Part shown: piece after piece, positions 1 to 6,671 of the stretch
Layout of the letters: every line of letters begins with the position of its first letter
How positions within the stretch are numbered: the first letter of the stretch is position 1
NCBI GenBank assembly: GCA_964617375.1
Contig: CAZTXQ010000064.1
Coordinates: 1 to 16,141, forward strand
From: Firm-13 sp964617375
GTDB lineage: Bacteria; Bacillota; Clostridia; Saccharofermentanales; Saccharofermentanaceae
Direction of reading: 5' to 3'
Length of the DNA: 16,141 bases
The notes under the pieces: model-generated
Seen by the model: only the letters and a program-made list of their open reading frames with translations
What the model was told of the DNA's origin: nothing
Databases searched by the model: none
Translations under genes and position numbers: made by a program

Positions 1-1647
1 GCTCCAACCGGTCTCTCGGGATCAGCGACTTCCTTCGCAGGCGAATCCGACGGCAAGATCTCCGGAACTACGCCGGCCATGGAGTACAAGCTCGCCACAG
101 CTTCCGTCTATACTCCCGCTTCCGCCACCGAAACGACGGGTCTTGCCGCCGGAACCTATGACGTACGTGTTGCAGGGAAACTCGGGTACATGCCGAGTCC
201 GTCCGTCTCCGTACTTGTAGCCGCCGGCCCCGCGCGCACCTATACACTGGCGGTTACGGTGCCTTCTTTCACAGGCATTCTTTCTTCGGACCCGCAGCCG
301 GATGCCAAGCCCATTACGATAACCAACAGCGGAAACAGCGCCTCGGCCATTACAGGAGTTGCTGCGAGCAATTCCGACTTTATCGTCGCAGGCAGCGGCA
401 GTGCCGTTTCGATTGGCGGCAGCATCAGCAGCTGGACCGTTCAGCCTGCCGCGGGCCTTGCCGCCGGAACACACACAGCGACGATCACCGTCACTTATAA
501 CGGCGGCGCCGAGGCAACGGCAGACGTATCGATTGTTGTCACGCCTGCAGCGCCCGCCGGACTTACCGGATTGGCAACTTCCTTCGCGGGCGAATCGGAC
601 GGTAAGATCTCCGGAACTACGTCGGCTATGGAATACAAACTTTCCTCTGATTCGACGTATTCTCCCGCCTCCGATACCGAGACGACGGGTCTTGCCGCCG
701 GAACATACGACGTGCGATTTGCGGCAATAACCGGGGTTCTGGCGAGCCCTTCCATAGCGGTTACAGTCTCCGAAGGTCCGGCACGGACCTATCCGCTGAC
801 AGTCACGGCTCCGTCCTTCACCGGCATTCTTTCTTCGGATCCTCAGCCGGAGGCCAAGCCGATCACAATCACCAACGTCGGCAACAGTGCTTCGACCATT
901 ACGAACATCACCGTAAGCAATGCCGACTTTATCGTCGCGGGCAGCGGCAGTACTGTAGCCGTCGGCGGCAGCATCAACAGCTGGACCGTTCAGCCCGCCG
1001 CGGGTCTTGCCGCAGGCACCCATACGGCGACGATCACCGTTACCTATACCGGCGGCGCCGAGGCAACAGCGGACGTATCCATCGTTATCACACCGGCGGC
1101 TCCCACCGGGCTTACGGGCTCGGCAACGTCCTTCGCGGGCGAATTCGACGGCAAGATAGCCGGAACTACGCCGGCCATGGAATACAAGCTTTCCTCAGCC
1201 CCGACGTATTCCGCCGCCTCCGATACCGAGACGACGGGTCTTTCCGCCGGAACATACGATGTGCGATATGCGGCAAAGACCGGTGTTATGGCGAGTCCCT
1301 CCGTCACGGTTACCGTTTCCGAAGGTCCGGCACGCACCTATACGCTTGCCGTAACGGCTCCGTCCTTCACCGGCATTCTGTCTTCGGATCCGCAGCCTGC
1401 GGTCAAGCCGATCGTGATCACCAACATCGGAAACACCGCTTCTACAATTTCCGGCGTTACCGTGAGCAACACTGACTTTATCGTTGCGGGAAGCGGCAGT
1501 ACCGTAGCCGTCGGCGGCAGCATCAATAGCTGGACCGTTCAGCCGGCCGCAGGTCTAGCCGCGGGCACACACACGGCGACCGTCACCGTTACCTATAACG
1601 GCGGCGCTCAGGTGACGGCAGACGTATCGATTGTCATTACACAGCGC
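1..1647 (+). repeat. Three tandem 549-bp (183-codon) repeats in the surface-protein gene
   Basis: Copies start at 1, 550 and 1099, with exactly 549 bases between equivalent codons (APTGLSG, APAGLTG, APTGLTG). Identity is high at the DNA level, for example in the blocks coding for SSWTVQPAAGLAAG and SFTGILSSDPQP. The array probably continues upstream of the window. Unequal recombination between copies would change the stalk length in frame. Confidence 0.9.
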
Positions 1648-2430
1648 GTCGACGCGGGCGCTCCCGTTTTCACGACGAACCTGGATCCGGCCATATCTTT
1701 GATCAACGGGAAACCCGCCTCACCTCTTGCCGTGAAAGCCGAGTCTTCGGACGGCGGCACGATCACCTACCAGTGGTATATGAGGAGCGGCGATGTCGTC
1801 GCGACTGAAGTCACACCGGATGCACTTGCCGGCACTGCCATACCGGGTGTAACCGGAGCTTCCTATATCCCCGTGACCGATACCGTCGGCGTGTACTATT
1901 ACTACGCCGTCGCCACAAACACAAACAATTCGGTTAACGGAACGATCACTGCAAAGACCGTGAGCGCCGTATGCAAAGCGACCGTTGTGCCCCTTGTCGA
2001 TGCTGCCGCGCCTTCATTCTCCCTCAATGTAGGCGGTACCGCATCGATTACGAAGGGTAACGCCGCTCCCGTACTTACAGCCAAAGCGGATGTTGCAGAC
2101 GGCGGCGCCGTCACATACCAGTGGTATGTCAAAAGCGGCGAAAACGGTTCCTACACGGCCATTCCCGGTGCGACCGGTGCCACCTATACTCCGGGCACAA
2201 GTGCCGCCGGTGTCTACTATTATTTTGTGAAAGCCACCAATACCAACAACACGGTGAACGGAACGAAGACGGCATCCCGCGACAGCGAAGTATTGAAGGT
2301 AACGATTGCTGCTGTTCTCGGAAAGACCGGAGAACTGGACTCCGTCATTCCTGTTGCTATACTCGTTACAGCCGGACTTGCGTTTAGCTGCGCGGCCGTT
2401 CTGGTTGTGAGAAAACGCAGGTTTCATTAA
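1..2430 (+). CDS. Large repetitive cell-surface protein, C-terminal part (5' end outside window)
   Basis: The reading frame is open from the first base, so the protein is cut off at its N-terminus; 809 residues are visible. In order they are three 183-residue repeats (1-549, 550-1098, 1099-1647), two Ig-like modules each carrying a TYQWY motif (about 1648-1998 and 1999-2310), and a C-terminal anchor. Each repeat has a module with GTTPAMEYKL...TTGLAAGTYDVR, then a beta-rich module with SFTGILSSDPQP...ITNxGN...SWTVQPAAGLAAGTHTATITVTY. Both module types are familiar from Firmicute adhesin-like proteins. The end is LGKTGE, about 23 hydrophobic residues and RKRRFH, which has the layout of a sortase substrate but with Gly in place of Pro in LPxTG. 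I infer an extracellular stalk or adhesin; the ligand is unknown. A strong terminator follows the stop. The function is not determinable from the repeats. Confidence 0.9.
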   Translation, partial: APTGLSGSATSFAGESDGKISGTTPAMEYKLATASVYTPASATETTGLAAGTYDVRVAGKLGYMPSPSVSVLVAAGPARTYTLAVTVPSFTGILSSDPQPDAKPITITNSGNSASAITGVAASNSDFIVAGSGSAVSIGGSISSWTVQPAAGLAAGTHTATITVTYNGGAEATADVSIVVTPAAPAGLTGLATSFAGESDGKISGTTSAMEYKLSSDSTYSPASDTETTGLAAGTYDVRFAAITGVLASPSIAVTVSEGPARTYPLTVTAPSFTGILSSDPQPEAKPITITNVGNSASTITNITVSNADFIVAGSGSTVAVGGSINSWTVQPAAGLAAGTHTATITVTYTGGAEATADVSIVITPAAPTGLTGSATSFAGEFDGKIAGTTPAMEYKLSSAPTYSAASDTETTGLSAGTYDVRYAAKTGVMASPSVTVTVSEGPARTYTLAVTAPSFTGILSSDPQPAVKPIVITNIGNTASTISGVTVSNTDFIVAGSGSTVAVGGSINSWTVQPAAGLAAGTHTATVTVTYNGGAQVTADVSIVITQRVDAGAPVFTTNLDPAISLINGKPASPLAVKAESSDGGTITYQWYMRSGDVVATEVTPDALAGTAIPGVTGASYIPVTDTVGVYYYYAVATNTNNSVNGTITAKTVSAVCKATVVPLVDAAAPSFSLNVGGTASITKGNAAPVLTAKADVADGGAVTYQWYVKSGENGSYTAIPGATGATYTPGTSAAGVYYYFVKATNTNNTVNGTKTASRDSEVLKVTIAAVLGKTGELDSVIPVAILVTAGLAFSCAAVLVVRKRRFH
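2317..2427 (+). other. Degenerate cell-wall sorting signal (LGKTGE, membrane segment, RKRR tail)
   Basis: The codons at 2317-2334 read L-G-K-T-G-E. A hydrophobic span follows (SVIPVAILVTAGLAFSCAAV and on, about 2341-2409), then the positive tail RKRRFH. Sortase substrates carry LPxTG at this place. Here the proline codon is gga (Gly). Either a sortase tolerates this motif or the protein is simply anchored by its membrane helix. Confidence 0.7.
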
Positions 2431-2465
2431 TCGCAGAAACTCATAATCTCTTCAAGGCCAAATGC

Positions 2466-2511
2466 AAAGAGCGGGAAGCCGGACAATTCGTCTGGCTCCC
2501 CGCTCTTTTTG
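2466..2511 (+). terminator. Rho-independent terminator after the surface-protein gene
   Basis: An 18-nt left arm (2466-2483, AAAGAGCGGGAAGCCGGA) pairs with the right arm at 2491-2508, with one mismatch and one G-U pair. The loop is 7 nt and the right arm runs into a T tract at 2506-2510. It lies 35 bp after the stop codon, between two converging genes, and may also stop the minus-strand transcript less efficiently. Confidence 0.88.
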
Positions 2512-2527
2512 TATTCAGATCAGAGTT

Positions 2528-3820
2528 CTATATACAGAACGCAGCGTATAAGGGAATTGATTTCAGTCCGTGTGTTTCGCCGAAGTTCTTGCTTGACAGG
2601 CGTATACAATAAGCCGGCGTGTACGCATTTACGAAAATCGGCAGGCTCCGGGAACGCACATGCGATCCCTTCTTGACTTCAATTCCGATGATTTCGGAGC
2701 CCTTCTGCAGAACAAAGTCCAACTCAGCTGTGCCGCTGTTCTCCCAATAATGAAGCTCATATCCTCTTGCGGAAAGCTGCTGCGCTACATAATTCTCCGT
2801 CAGTGCGCCTAAAAACTGATTGTCACCGCCGGAGAGAATTGTATCCCGTGAAATTCCGGACTTCGCTGTCAATAATCCGACATCTCCCATGTATAGTTTA
2901 AACGCTGACAAATCGGCATAAACCGAGATCGGCTCATAGGCATGACTGATCCTCCGGCAGGTAAGAACGACTCCGGCCAGATTAAGCCATTCGATCGAAG
3001 CGCCAAAAAGTGTTGCAGTCCCCCCTTTTTGTACAACCTTGTATTGAAATTTCCGGTTGTCCTTGGAAAGCTGCGCGGGAATGGAATGGTAGCATGCACG
3101 TATCTTCACACTGTCTGAAGGAGTGGCATATTTTGCCATATCCGAAGCATAGTTGTCGACAATGCCGCTCTGAACCACCGGCACATCAAGAAAACTTTTT
3201 TCGGTCATGAACACATTGATTGCGGCAGGCATTCCACCGACAATCAAGTATTCGCGGCAAAGATCAATTGCCTTCTGATGAAGCGCTTCGGGAAGCGGCT
3301 CCATTTGATCAAATGCATGACAGATTTCTTCGGCAAGGAGTTCTTCCCCTCGAGCCCATAAATATTCTTCGAAATCGAAAGGATGTAAAGTCATCATCTC
3401 AACCTTACCGACCGGAAAGGAGAACTTCTCACGATGGATGGCTACACCCAGGAGGCTTCCTGCCGCCGCAATATGATATTCCGGTGCCTGCTCGCAGAAG
3501 TATTTCAGAGAGGTCAGCGCCCGTTCACAGGATTGGATCTCGTCGAAAATAATCAATGTCTCACCCGGAACAATTTTCTCGCCGAAAGATGATTCCAAAT
3601 AGCGGATCAGTCTTTCCGGAGATATGTTGTCATCAAAATACGACGCTGCTGCAAGATTTACTTCCAGATTGATGAGAACGGTGTTCTTGAAATACTCTTT
3701 TCCGAATTCACGCAGAAGATAAGTCTTGCCCACCTGTCTTGCCCCATACAGAAGCAACGGCATCCGGCCGGATGCCTTGTTCTTCCACCCAATCAAACGG
3801 GATGATATTTTGCGTTTCAT
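2528..3820 (-). CDS. ATP-binding protein of the AAA_14/DUF4143 family
   Basis: This is a 430-residue protein. The N-terminal P-loop domain has Walker A GARQVGKT (residues 26-33), Walker B LIIFDE (89-94) and the AGSLLG segment (120-125) typical of this family. The C-terminal half is DUF4143-like and ends in a PD-(D/E)xK-like pattern: D368 in ELDF, then E381 and K383 in IEVKK. I chose ATG at 3820 because AGAGGTG (3827-3833) sits 6 bases upstream; a GTG at 3829 falls inside that site. Proteins of this family are very common in anaerobic bacteria and archaea, often as orphans, and their cellular role is not settled. The nuclease-like residues are an observation, not evidence of nuclease activity. 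It has its own promoter and no partner gene nearby. It converges on the surface-protein gene across a shared terminator region. Confidence 0.88.
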   Translation of the reverse strand: MKRKISSRLIGWKNKASGRMPLLLYGARQVGKTYLLREFGKEYFKNTVLINLEVNLAAASYFDDNISPERLIRYLESSFGEKIVPGETLIIFDEIQSCERALTSLKYFCEQAPEYHIAAAGSLLGVAIHREKFSFPVGKVEMMTLHPFDFEEYLWARGEELLAEEICHAFDQMEPLPEALHQKAIDLCREYLIVGGMPAAINVFMTEKSFLDVPVVQSGIVDNYASDMAKYATPSDSVKIRACYHSIPAQLSKDNRKFQYKVVQKGGTATLFGASIEWLNLAGVVLTCRRISHAYEPISVYADLSAFKLYMGDVGLLTAKSGISRDTILSGGDNQFLGALTENYVAQQLSARGYELHYWENSGTAELDFVLQKGSEIIGIEVKKGSHVRSRSLPIFVNAYTPAYCIRLSSKNFGETHGLKSIPLYAAFCI

Positions 3821-3839
3821 AAACGTCACCTCTGACCTG

Positions 3840-3868
3840 AATATAGACCGATTTGACTTTTATGTCAA
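3840..3868 (-). promoter_or_regulatory. Near-consensus sigma-A promoter of the ATPase gene, overlapping an inverted repeat
   Basis: On the minus strand, TTGACA (3863-3868) is followed after 17 bp by TATATT (3840-3845), matching 6/6 and 5/6 of consensus. The predicted transcript start is only about a dozen bases before the Shine-Dalgarno site, so the leader is very short. The -35 lies inside an inverted repeat (plus strand ATTTGAC, 6 nt, GTCAATT at 3851-3870). A perfect 12-bp palindrome, GACTTATAAGTC, lies further upstream at 3898-3909. Both could be operators. Confidence 0.7.
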
Positions 3869-4126
3869 TTTTTATCGTGTTTATTCGTATTTTTCCCGAC
3901 TTATAAGTCATAATCATGTTGATTCCATAGCTTTCCATATCATCTCTTCCAGGACAAACACAAAGAGCTGTCTCAAAGGAAAGCTTTGTCTCGAGCTCAC
4001 TTATGTGAAGCCGTCCAGAGCTAAACAAGGAAGGGCCTTTCAGAATCAATAACTTCAAATTGTTTTTCGCTGCATAAGCGCAGTATGCCCAACCAATCGG
4101 GTATTTTTCCGGATTTGGCAGGTGAT

Positions 4127-4350
4127 CATTGACAAATTATCGCATTGCAGCACAATGATATACATACGAAAATGTCGAAATTGCTAATTTCGTATGTGCA
4201 TCATTAATAGATAAACGCATTTCTGCTCATTGGCGTACATGCGATAATGCCGAAATAACTGGTTTTATAGGTATTCATTGACGAATAATCAGATTTCTGC
4301 TCATTGATGCACATACGAAATGGCCGGATTTAGTGAATTTCGTAGGTAAT
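4127..4350. repeat. Three degenerate tandem repeats of about 75 bp, each with an internal inverted repeat
   Basis: Units begin with CATTGAC or CATTAAT at 4127, 4202 and 4276 (periods 75, 74 and 75), and a fourth start is at 4351. Shared blocks are TTTCTGCTCATTG, an ACATACGAAA-type block, a CCGGATTT-type block and TTTCGTAGGTAAT. In unit 1, CATACGAAA pairs with TTTCGTATG across about 16 bases; in unit 3, CATACGAAAT pairs with ATTTCGTAGG. A shortened relative ending at 4126 shares CCGGATTT. The units are too divergent for a recent duplication and the intervening bases are also related, so this is not a CRISPR array. Confidence 0.65.
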
Positions 4351-4578
4351 CATTGACAAGCAAGTAGCTTTCCGAGCGCCGGTTCCTATAATCGCGCGCG
4401 AAAAGCTTACGTCGTATTGATAAGAGAGAATTCCTGCCGGATAGCGCTTTTTCACGGAACAAGTGCAAATTCTGCATTACTAAGCAAGGCAGATGGCAAG
4501 ATGGCTCCTCCGCCCCTGACTCATGGTGCGAAGGAATCGGCGAAGCATGAATACCAACCAAAAACGGAGCTGCATCAA

Positions 4579-4637
4579 ACATGAAGTGCACCCCAAATGT
4601 TGGACGAGAAGTCTGGCATTGGGGGTGCACTTCATGT
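4579..4637. repeat. 59-bp near-perfect hairpin, possibly fused IS3-type ends
   Basis: The arms at 4579-4605 and 4611-4637 pair over 27 positions with one mismatch and three G-T wobbles around the loop GAGAA. The outer sequence, TGAAGTGCACCCC...GGGGGTGCACTTCA, resembles the TG...CA terminal repeats of IS150-like IS3-family elements facing each other with everything between lost. That identity is from memory of such ends. No T tract follows on either strand, so a terminator is unlikely. Confidence 0.5.
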
Positions 4638-4687
4638 GATGATCCGTTTTGAGACAGGCTCTTTCCCTAAAAATCCCGGATTAATCA

Positions 4688-5647
4688 TTAGTTTTTTAGT
4701 CTTGCGCCCCTTTGGGACACGATAGCCGCCGCCGTCTGATTCCCCCGAACAAGCCACACCTTAGGATCGGGTGACTCCAGGAATCCTGAGATGAAGCCCG
4801 CGTTGAAGGCATCTCCGGCGCCCGTCGTATCGACAATCTGAACGGGTTCGGCCGGTACCTCTACATACAGGTCTTCCGGGAAGGCCGTTCCGGACGGGGT
4901 TACCATACCCTTTCGGACAAAGACAGCAGCGCCTTCCGCTCCGAGCTTGAGAGCGATTAAGGGGACTCTTTTTTGCATCGTTTCAAGTGCCTGAGCAAAA
5001 TGATCCGTTTGCGCCAGCGTCATAAGTTCGCTCCGGTTGGGCATGAGAATGTCAACGTACGACAGTATTTTTTTGCAAAGTACGGGCTCGACCTGTCCGA
5101 TGAGCGGCGACGGATCCAGTGCGAAAAGACCTCCTGCCGCCTTCAGCTCTTCTATCGCCGTCAGAGAAAATCCGGCCTGCTCAGGGTTTAGAAGACAGTA
5201 GCCCGAAAGAAGCATGATCTTTACGCGCCGCATCGTTTTGGACAGAATCGGAGTAGCGATCATCGGTATCGCCGACGCACCGCGAAAGGAGAACATCGTA
5301 CGTTCACCGGTCGAATTTATGATCGTTATGACATAACCGCTGCTTGCACCGTATTGTACACAGGAGATATCGACGCCGCCGGACGTAAGCTGGGACTTGA
5401 TCCAGTCGCCGTTCTCATCGGAGCCGATCCGTCCGATAAACGCGGTACTGACACCCAGTGCGCCGAGTGCCACCGCAGTATTGGCCGCGGATCCTCCGGC
5501 GCTCCGGTTGGACACATTGATCAGCGTGTCGCCGCCGACCGGGGGCATCTCGTCGACCCAGTACTGATAATCAATAAGGGCATCGCCGATTACGGCCACG
5601 TCCGTTTCCGCGGGCCTTTTCCCCAGAATATCCGACAATCTTTCCAT
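4688..5647 (-). CDS. psuK: PfkB-family sugar kinase, probable pseudouridine kinase
   Basis: The 319-residue protein belongs to the ribokinase/PfkB family. It has the N-terminal glycine-rich substrate motif (AGGSAANTAVALGALG) and the C-terminal ATP/anion-hole motif DTTGAGDAF (273-281), in which D279 is the expected catalytic base. PfkB enzymes phosphorylate many sugars and nucleosides, so the sequence alone does not fix the substrate. Its place directly after psuG is what points to pseudouridine to pseudouridine 5'-phosphate. I chose ATG 5647 because GGAGGG lies 7 bases upstream; the longer TTG start at 5665 would bury that site. The gap to psuG is 47 bp and holds a small hairpin. No terminator is visible after its stop. 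A related nucleoside kinase role cannot be excluded. Confidence 0.82.
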   Translation of the reverse strand: MERLSDILGKRPAETDVAVIGDALIDYQYWVDEMPPVGGDTLINVSNRSAGGSAANTAVALGALGVSTAFIGRIGSDENGDWIKSQLTSGGVDISCVQYGASSGYVITIINSTGERTMFSFRGASAIPMIATPILSKTMRRVKIMLLSGYCLLNPEQAGFSLTAIEELKAAGGLFALDPSPLIGQVEPVLCKKILSYVDILMPNRSELMTLAQTDHFAQALETMQKRVPLIALKLGAEGAAVFVRKGMVTPSGTAFPEDLYVEVPAEPVQIVDTTGAGDAFNAGFISGFLESPDPKVWLVRGNQTAAAIVSQRGARLKN

Positions 5648-5671
5648 ATTGCGCCCTCCTATCAATCCTAA

Positions 5672-5696
5672 AAGTCCGCGAAACCTGTCCGGACTT
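5672..5696 (-). terminator. Small intercistronic hairpin with short U run, possible attenuator between psuG and psuK
   Basis: On the minus strand, AAGTCCG pairs with CGGACTT (7 bp, 11-nt loop), and the right arm runs into a TTTT stretch at 5670-5673. The stem overlaps the last base of the psuG stop region. It is short and would terminate only partly, so reduced psuK output or mRNA end protection is as likely as termination. Confidence 0.35.
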
Positions 5697-6621
5697 ATCC
5701 GATTCTACTTAGCTCTCCGGCAATTTGCGATGCCAGAATTGCATTGTTAATGACCAGGCGGATATTGGCCTCCAGGCTCTCGCCGCCGGTGATCTTCTGA
5801 ATTTCATCGAGCAGGAACGGTGTCGTGTCTTTTCCTTTGATGCCAAGACGGTCTGCTTCGAGCAGCGCCTCTTCGATTTTCTGATTGATATAGGCAGCAT
5901 CCATGGAGTCTTTCTCGGGAATCGGGTTCGTTATGAGCATTCCGCCCCGTAATGTCATAGCTTCCTTTGCGCGAAAAGCTTCGGCAATCTCGAGCGGCGT
6001 ATCCATGCGGTAATCGACGGTTAGTCCGCTCTTCCGCGTGTAGAAGGCCGGGAGTTCTTCCGTCTGATATCCGATCACCGGGACGCCCTTTGTCTCTAAG
6101 TATTCGCGCGTCAGCCCGAGATCGAGGATTGCTTTGGCTCCCGCACAGACCACGAGGACGGGGGTTTCGGCCAGTTCGTCAAGATCGGCGGAGATGTCCA
6201 TGGTCTTTTCGGCTCCGCGATGTACGCCGCCGACGCCGCCCGTTGCGAAAACGGATATTCCGGCAAGTGCCGCCACAATCATAGTCGCGGCGACGGTCGT
6301 CGCGCCGTCCTCTTTTCGAGCGGCGAGAACGGGAAGATCCCTGCGGCTGGCCTTCGTGACCGCAAGGCCCTTCTTGCCGATGTAGTTGATTTCAGCTTCG
6401 GAGAGGCCCGCCTTAAGCTTGCCGCCGATGATTGCGATCGTCGCGGGTACCGCTCCGTTCTCGCGGACCGTCCGCTCGACCATAAGAGCGGTTTCGACGT
6501 TTTTCGGATACGGCATGCCGTGCGAGATGATCGTGGATTCGAGCGCGACGACCGGTTTTCCGGCAGCCAGCGCGGCTTTCACTTCGTCTGAAATTTCAAG
6601 ATACTGGGATAGGTTACTCAT
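5695..6621 (-). CDS. psuG: Pseudouridine-5'-phosphate glycosidase
   Basis: The 308 residues cover the whole PsuG/IndA family. The enzyme reversibly splits pseudouridine 5'-phosphate into uracil and ribose 5-phosphate, breaking a C-C glycosidic bond, in the cytoplasm. Residues matching the known E. coli catalytic set are present with a constant offset of three: E28 in ALESTIISHGMPYP, K90 in VTKASRRDL, D146 in ISADLDEL and K163 in CAGAKAILD. The GGVGGVHRGAE loop is also intact. ATG 6621 has AGGAGGA 7 bases upstream. The kinase that makes the substrate follows 47 bp downstream, so the pair forms a pseudouridine salvage operon. A flavoprotein gene ends 50 bp upstream and may share the transcript. 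Confidence 0.96.
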   Translation of the reverse strand: MSNLSQYLEISDEVKAALAAGKPVVALESTIISHGMPYPKNVETALMVERTVRENGAVPATIAIIGGKLKAGLSEAEINYIGKKGLAVTKASRRDLPVLAARKEDGATTVAATMIVAALAGISVFATGGVGGVHRGAEKTMDISADLDELAETPVLVVCAGAKAILDLGLTREYLETKGVPVIGYQTEELPAFYTRKSGLTVDYRMDTPLEIAEAFRAKEAMTLRGGMLITNPIPEKDSMDAAYINQKIEEALLEADRLGIKGKDTTPFLLDEIQKITGGESLEANIRLVINNAILASQIAGELSRIG

Positions 6622-6638
6622 TTGTTTGTCCTCCTGAT

Positions 6639-6660
6639 GTATGTCGTTTTTGTATGTCGT
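6639..6660. repeat. Two direct copies of GTATGTCGT in the psuG leader
   Basis: GTATGTCGT occurs at 6639-6647 and 6652-6660, a 13-bp spacing, between the flavoprotein stop and the psuG ribosome binding site. It could be a small regulator site or chance. I see no promoter here. Confidence 0.3.
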
Positions 6661-6671
6661 TATGTATTTCC

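Larger units (their letters stand above)
3962..4664. mobile_element. About 703-bp non-coding element bounded by 17-bp inverted repeats (MITE-like or decayed IS)
   Basis: The left end AAAGAGCTGTCTCAAAG (3962-3978) is the inverse of the right end TTTTGAGACAGGCTCTTT (4647-4664), apart from one extra base and the innermost position. Such GAGACAG...CTCTTT ends are common on insertion sequences of Firmicutes. No transposase can be read on either strand; the short open frames inside have no recognisable domain. No clear target duplication is visible. The interior holds an array of about 75-bp units (4127-4350), a stretch from about 4380 to 4578 in which I see nothing, and a 59-bp hairpin (4579-4637). 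Whether the two ends belong to one element is inferred from their match only. Confidence 0.5.

Noticed and set aside
22..1023. 333-codon minus-strand ORF opposite the surface protein
   Set aside because: It mirrors the repeat structure of the real gene and has no domain of its own.
3708..4058. Overlapping open frames on both strands (110-116 codons) at the ATPase 5' end and upstream
   Set aside because: They run across the ATPase start, its promoter and the inverted-repeat end, have no good ribosome binding site and no recognisable domain.
4127..4357. CRISPR-like array (palindromic repeats at a regular ~75-bp period)
   Set aside because: The stretches between the palindromes are themselves related from unit to unit, the repeats are highly divergent, and no cas genes are present.
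4301..4630. 109-codon minus-strand ORF within the repeat-bearing element
   Set aside because: It begins inside the 59-bp hairpin and ends in the third 75-bp unit; no family resemblance, so probably chance.
4579..4637. Terminator for psuK
   Set aside because: The stem is strong but there is no T tract on the minus strand, and it lies about 50 bp past the stop within the inverted-repeat element.
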